Origin: Salinarimonas sp.
GTDB taxonomy: Bacteria > Pseudomonadota > Alphaproteobacteria > Rhizobiales > Beijerinckiaceae
Assembly: GCF_040111675.1 (NCBI RefSeq)
Contig: NZ_CP157794.1
Span: 4,361,501 to 4,425,500, forward strand
DNA: 64,000 bases
Reading direction: 5' to 3'
The notes below the pieces were generated by a model. That model did not search any database. It was not told where the DNA came from and saw nothing but the letters and a program-made list of their open reading frames with translations. Below are positions 61,104 through 64,000 of this stretch, piece after piece (within the stretch, counting starts at the first letter, position 1; every line of letters starts with the position of its first letter). The position numbers and the translations under genes are program-made.

Positions 61104-61289
61104 TGTCATCCCGGATTGCGAAGCAAGTCCGGGACCCAGAACCACGAACGTTCGTCTTGCGGCGCATCGCGCCGCTTCGCGCGGCGTCGATGAGACCTTT
61201 GCAAAGGTCCCGCGACGCGCGCAGCATGCGCGCGCGAGGATACCGCAGTGGTTCTGGGTTCCGGGCTCGCTTCGCGCCCCGGAATGACA
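61104..61289. repeat. Palindromic intergenic repeat, copy B
   Basis: A 186-base unit. The outer 42 bases of each end form a long imperfect inverted repeat: TGTCATCCCGG and ACCCAGAACCAC on the left mirror GTGGTTCTGGGT and CCGGAATGACA on the right. The interior contains GAACGTTC, a GCGGCGC/GCGCCGC hairpin and ACCTTTGCAAAGGT. It lies 3 bases from the stop of the GIY-YIG gene and is in direct orientation with copies A and C. Confidence 0.9.
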
Positions 61290-61292
61290 GAA

Positions 61293-61577
61293 TCAGCGGT
61301 TGAGGAGAACGTAGAGGTCGCTCCAGAGCGGGTTCGTCTCCTCGATCAGGCGCGTCTTCCAGTTCCGGCGCCATTTCTTCAGCATCTTCTCGCGGGCGAT
61401 CGCCTCCTCCACGTTCTCGTAGTGCTCGTACCAGACGAGCCGATGCACGCCGTAGCGCTTGGTGAAGCCCTCGCGAGCGCCGATCCGATGCTCGTGGACG
61501 CGGCGGGCCAGATCCCGCGTGACGCCGAGATAGAGGGTCCCGTGCATCCTGCTCGCGAGCATATAGACCGAGTACAT
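61293..61577 (-). CDS. GIY-YIG nuclease (small YhbQ-like family)
   Basis: A 94-residue single-domain nuclease. The motif is MYSVYMLASRMHGTLYLGVT (the GIY-YIG strands as VYM...LYLG), with the catalytic Arg in TRDLARRVHEHR and the Glu in EEAIAREKMLKKWRRNWK. The C-terminal ETNPLWSDLY is typical of the solitary family (UPF0213/YhbQ-like). GGAGGT lies 6 bases before the ATG. It is bracketed by palindromic repeat copies B (3 bases past its stop) and C (53 bases before its start). Frames running on into the repeats are not part of the gene. Confidence 0.9.
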   Translation of the reverse strand: MYSVYMLASRMHGTLYLGVTRDLARRVHEHRIGAREGFTKRYGVHRLVWYEHYENVEEAIAREKMLKKWRRNWKTRLIEETNPLWSDLYVLLNR

Positions 61578-61630
61578 CGGCGCACCTCCAGAGAGAATCT
61601 GGACGCGATAATCAACCAAAACACAACCCA

Positions 61631-61817
61631 TGTCATCCCGGATTGCGAAGCAAGTCCGGGACCCAGAACCACGAACGTTCGTCTTGCGGCGCATCGCGCC
61701 GCTTCGCGCGGCGTTGATGAAGCTTTTCGCGAAGGTCTCGCGACGCGCGCGGCATGCGCGCGCGAGGATACCGCAGTGGTTCTGGGTTCCGGGCTCGCTT
61801 CGCGCCCCGGAATGACA
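61631..61817. repeat. Palindromic intergenic repeat, copy C
   Basis: A 187-base unit. The first ~85 and last ~75 bases look identical to copy B; differences are confined to the centre, where the small hairpin ACCTTTGCAAAGGT is replaced by a CTTTTCGCGAAGG version. The preserved pairing suggests that the folded form matters. It ends 5 bases before the rsmD stop. Confidence 0.9.
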
Positions 61818-61822
61818 AAAAA

Positions 61823-62380
61823 TCACACCCCCCAACGCGCGAACAGCACCTGCGTATCGCCGTAGGTCCGCCGCTCGACCTCGCTGAAGCCCGCGGGGCA
61901 CGGCAGCTCCGCGTCGGCGCTCTCCTCCACCACGCAGAGCGCCCCCGGGGCGAGCCAGCCGGCGGCGGCGGCGGAGGCGAGCGCGTTCCCCGCGAGGTCG
62001 CGGCCGTAGGGCGGATCGCAGAAGACGAGGTCGAAGGGCTCGAAGCGGTCGGCGGCGCCGAGCCGGGTGGCGTCGCGGCGGAACAGGCGGGTGACGCCGC
62101 CGAGCCCCAAAGCGTCGACGTTCTCGCGGATCAGCCCGCGCGCCTGCGCGCCCTCGTCGACGAAGAGCGCGAAGGCGGCGCCGCGGGAGAGCGCCTCGAT
62201 CCCGAGCGCGCCGGTGCCGGCGAACAGGTCCATCACCCGCGCGTCGACGACCGGGTCGTCGTAGGCGTGGGCGAGGACGTTGAACAGGCTCTCGCGCAGC
62301 CGGTCCGAGGTCGGGCGGATCGCGTCCGAGCGCGGCCCGGCGAGCGCGCGGCCCTTGAAGCGGCCCCCGACGATCCGCAC
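61823..62380 (-). CDS. rsmD: 16S rRNA (guanine(966)-N2)-methyltransferase
   Basis: Methylates G966 of 16S rRNA during 30S assembly. The 185-residue protein begins MRIVGGRFKGRALAGP. It has RPTSDRLRESLFNVL (the conserved start of the fold), the SAM site DLFAGTGALGIEALSRG and the catalytic FCDPPYGRDL. It lies 4 bases after the pseudouridine synthase stop, the usual order in alphaproteobacteria, so the two rRNA-modifying enzymes are co-expressed. Confidence 0.95.
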   Translation of the reverse strand: MRIVGGRFKGRALAGPRSDAIRPTSDRLRESLFNVLAHAYDDPVVDARVMDLFAGTGALGIEALSRGAAFALFVDEGAQARGLIRENVDALGLGGVTRLFRRDATRLGAADRFEPFDLVFCDPPYGRDLAGNALASAAAAGWLAPGALCVVEESADAELPCPAGFSEVERRTYGDTQVLFARWGV

Positions 62381-62384
62381 CGGC

Positions 62385-64000
62385 TCAGTCCTCGCGCTTG
62401 CGCGGCCGCTTGCCGCCGTCCTTGCCGCGCTCGCCGCCGCCGCGCGGCGCGTCGCCGGAGCCGCCCTTCACGCGCTCGACCAGCACGCGCCCGGCCTTCG
62501 CCGCGATCTTGCCGACGCGCTCGCGCAGGCGCTCGGCGCCGGCCGCGCGCTCGGCCTTGGCGGTCTCGCCGCCGCGCCGGGCCTTGAACTTGCGCTCGTC
62601 CTCCGGCTTCTCCGCGGCGCGCCAGACGCTGGCGCGGGGCTTGTCCCAGGAGGGACGCTTCTGCTCGGGACGCTTCTGCTCCGGACGCGTCTCCTCGGGG
62701 CGCTCGCGCTTGTCGCCCGGGCCCTTGTCGCCGAAGCGCTTGCCGGCGGGCTTGCCGCGTCCCTCCGGCTCGGCGAAGCGGGCGCGGTCGCGGTCCTGCG
62801 CCACGCGCGAGGCGGGCTTGGCGCCGCGGGGGGCCTTGCGGGGCGCCTCCTCCACCGGCTCGCGCACGGGGCTCTCGAAATCGACGCCGGCGGCGGCCGC
62901 GAGGCCCTCGCCGAGCTGCTCCTTGAGCACCTTGGTGCGCACCTCCTCGACGGCGCCCTCCTTCAGGTCGCCCAGCTGGAAGGGCCCGAAGGACAGGCGG
63001 ATCAGCCGGTTGACCTGCAGCCCGAGCTCCTCGAGCACGCGCTTGACCTCGCGGTTCTTGCCCTCGCGCAGGCCCATCGTGATCCAGACGTTGTCGCCCT
63101 GCGCCCGATCGATCTTGGCCTCGATCGGCCCGTATTCCATCCCGTCGACGATCACGCCCTCTCGCAGCGCGTCGAGCCTGTCCTGCGTCACCTGGCCGTA
63201 GGCGCGCACGCGGTAGCGGCGCAGCCAGCCGGTGTCCGGATGCGCGACGACGCGGGCGAGGCCGCCGTCGTTGGTGAGCAGCAGCAGGCCCTCGGTGTTG
63301 ATGTCGAGCCGGCCGATCGTGACCACCCGGGGCATGTCCTCGGGCAGGCCCTCGAACACGGTCCGGCGCCCTTCCGGATCGCGCGCCGTGGTCACGAGGC
63401 CGCGGGGCTTGTGGTAGAGCCAAAGCCGCGTGCGCTCGCGCGCCGGCAGCGGCTCGCCGTCGATCAGGATGCGGTCGGACGCCGTCACGTTCACCGCCGG
63501 CGAGGTGAGCACCGCCCCGTTGAGGCTGACGCGGCCGGCCTCGATCATCTCCTCCGCGTCGCGGCGCGAGGCGACGCCCGCGCGGGCGATGGCCTTGGCG
63601 ATGCGCTCGTCCTCCCGCGCCGGCTTCGGCGGCAGGCGCGTGGCGGGGGCCTCGCCGCGGGGCTTCGCCGCGGACGGCTTGCCGGGGAAGGGCTTCTTGA
63701 AGCCGGGCTTCTTGTATCCGGGCCTGTCGCCGCCGGGACGGCCGCGCGGCTCGAAGCCGCCGGAACGGGCGGGACGCCCCTCGCCGGCGCGGGCGCGCGC
63801 GGGACGCTCCTCGCCCTCGCGGCGCGGGTCGTGGGCGCGCTCGCGGCGCGGGCCGGGGGCGCGCTCGCGGAACGGCCGATCGCCGCCGGCGGCGCGCGGC
63901 GGCCGGGCGGGCCGCTCGGCGCGCTCGGGACGCGCGCCGCCCGGGGCGCGGTCCTCGCGGGGCGCGCGGTCGTCGCGGGCGGGCCGATCCGCGCGAGCGC
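62385..64000 (-). CDS. rluB: RluB/RsuA-family pseudouridine synthase with long disordered arms (5' end outside window)
   Basis: The visible frame stays open to the window edge (539 codons including the stop), so the start is not seen. From the edge there is an Arg/Pro/Gly/Glu-rich disordered arm of about 130 residues. An S4 RNA-binding domain follows (ERIAKAIARAGVASRRDAEE at 63549-63608), then the catalytic core with GRLDINTEGLLLLTNDGG, which carries the active-site Asp, and KNREVKRVLEELGLQVNRLI. A second Lys/Arg/Glu/Pro-rich arm of about 170 residues follows. It modifies 23S rRNA (position 2605 in RluB). An internal ATG at 63548 would cut the S4 domain and is not the start. Confidence 0.9.
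   Translation of the reverse strand, partial: ARADRPARDDRAPREDRAPGGARPERAERPARPPRAAGGDRPFRERAPGPRRERAHDPRREGEERPARARAGEGRPARSGGFEPRGRPGGDRPGYKKPGFKKPFPGKPSAAKPRGEAPATRLPPKPAREDERIAKAIARAGVASRRDAEEMIEAGRVSLNGAVLTSPAVNVTASDRILIDGEPLPARERTRLWLYHKPRGLVTTARDPEGRRTVFEGLPEDMPRVVTIGRLDINTEGLLLLTNDGGLARVVAHPDTGWLRRYRVRAYGQVTQDRLDALREGVIVDGMEYGPIEAKIDRAQGDNVWITMGLREGKNREVKRVLEELGLQVNRLIRLSFGPFQLGDLKEGAVEEVRTKVLKEQLGEGLAAAAGVDFESPVREPVEEAPRKAPRGAKPASRVAQDRDRARFAEPEGRGKPAGKRFGDKGPGDKRERPEETRPEQKRPEQKRPSWDKPRASVWRAAEKPEDERKFKARRGGETAKAERAAGAERLRERVGKIAAKAGRVLVERVKGGSGDAPRGGGERGKDGGKRPRKRED

Noticed and set aside
60898..61817. CRISPR array
   Set aside because: The units are ~186 bases, palindromic and irregularly spaced, and one gap contains a gene; there are no short regular repeats with spacers, and no cas genes are present.
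61578..61901. N-terminal extension of the GIY-YIG frame through repeat copy C
   Set aside because: The added residues are translated repeat sequence, and a strong GGAGGT ribosome site marks the ATG at 61577.

Overview
The window is high-GC DNA whose gene content points to an alphaproteobacterium of the order Hyphomicrobiales (Rhizobiales). The pointers are a CcrM-type GANTC methyltransferase, a MotB-MotC-FliK motility cluster, AccD with a degenerate zinc ribbon, an argD-argF-hslO operon, an lptM-lysA pair, and CtrA-like boxes. The family is probably near Methylobacteriaceae/Salinarimonadaceae, but that is inference from gene order and I could not test it.

Layout. 1-7.4 kb: the end of a GntR regulator, osmoregulated periplasmic glucan genes opgGH, a DMT exporter, and a coupled glutamine amidotransferase/TPR-methyltransferase pair. 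7.5-14.6 kb: motility operon fliF, FliH-like, motB, motC, fliK and a lytic transglycosylase, with several start/stop overlaps. 14.6-25.5 kb: lolA-like, ftsK (with a perfect TTAA-N7-TTAA box upstream), GNAT, MarR, lptM-lysA, a tail-anchored low-complexity protein, a second DMT transporter and ccrM. 25.7-31.2 kb: an accessory patch with a DUF433/PIN-like toxin-antitoxin (TA) pair whose upstream region is split by an intact IS630 element, then accD-folC, then a FitAB-like TA pair. 31.3-35.1 kb: cell-envelope genes (ispZ/yciB, a 43-residue membrane protein, DUF1206, amidase, DjlA-like, a glycine-zipper lipoprotein). 35.3-41.3 kb: RNase P RNA, a tandem glycine riboswitch, and gcvT-gcvH-osmC-gcvPA-gcvPB. 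41.4-45.7 kb: a secreted protein whose stop codon carries an IS1182 insertion, two BON-domain proteins, and a Phd/PIN TA pair with a perfect palindromic operator. 45.7-50.6 kb: argD-argF-hslO behind a strong promoter and a terminator-like leader hairpin, then small membrane proteins and a methyltransferase. 50.6-60.9 kb: a CelD-like acetyltransferase, a TadD-like lipoprotein, an M17 aminopeptidase, and a nucleoside uptake/salvage operon (two permeases, cdd, PNP, deoC, deoA, hydroxyacid dehydrogenase). 60.9-64 kb: three ~186 bp palindromic repeats, two of which bracket a GIY-YIG nuclease gene, then rsmD and a 5'-truncated RluB-type pseudouridine synthase running off the window.

Functional logic. 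Most of the window is housekeeping DNA arranged in tightly coupled operons. Glycine cleavage is controlled by a glycine-sensing leader. Arginine synthesis genes have a possible attenuator. Nucleoside salvage feeds deoxyribose-phosphate breakdown. Accessory signals cluster in the TA/IS patches and in the palindrome-nuclease cassette, which I consider the most interesting object here.
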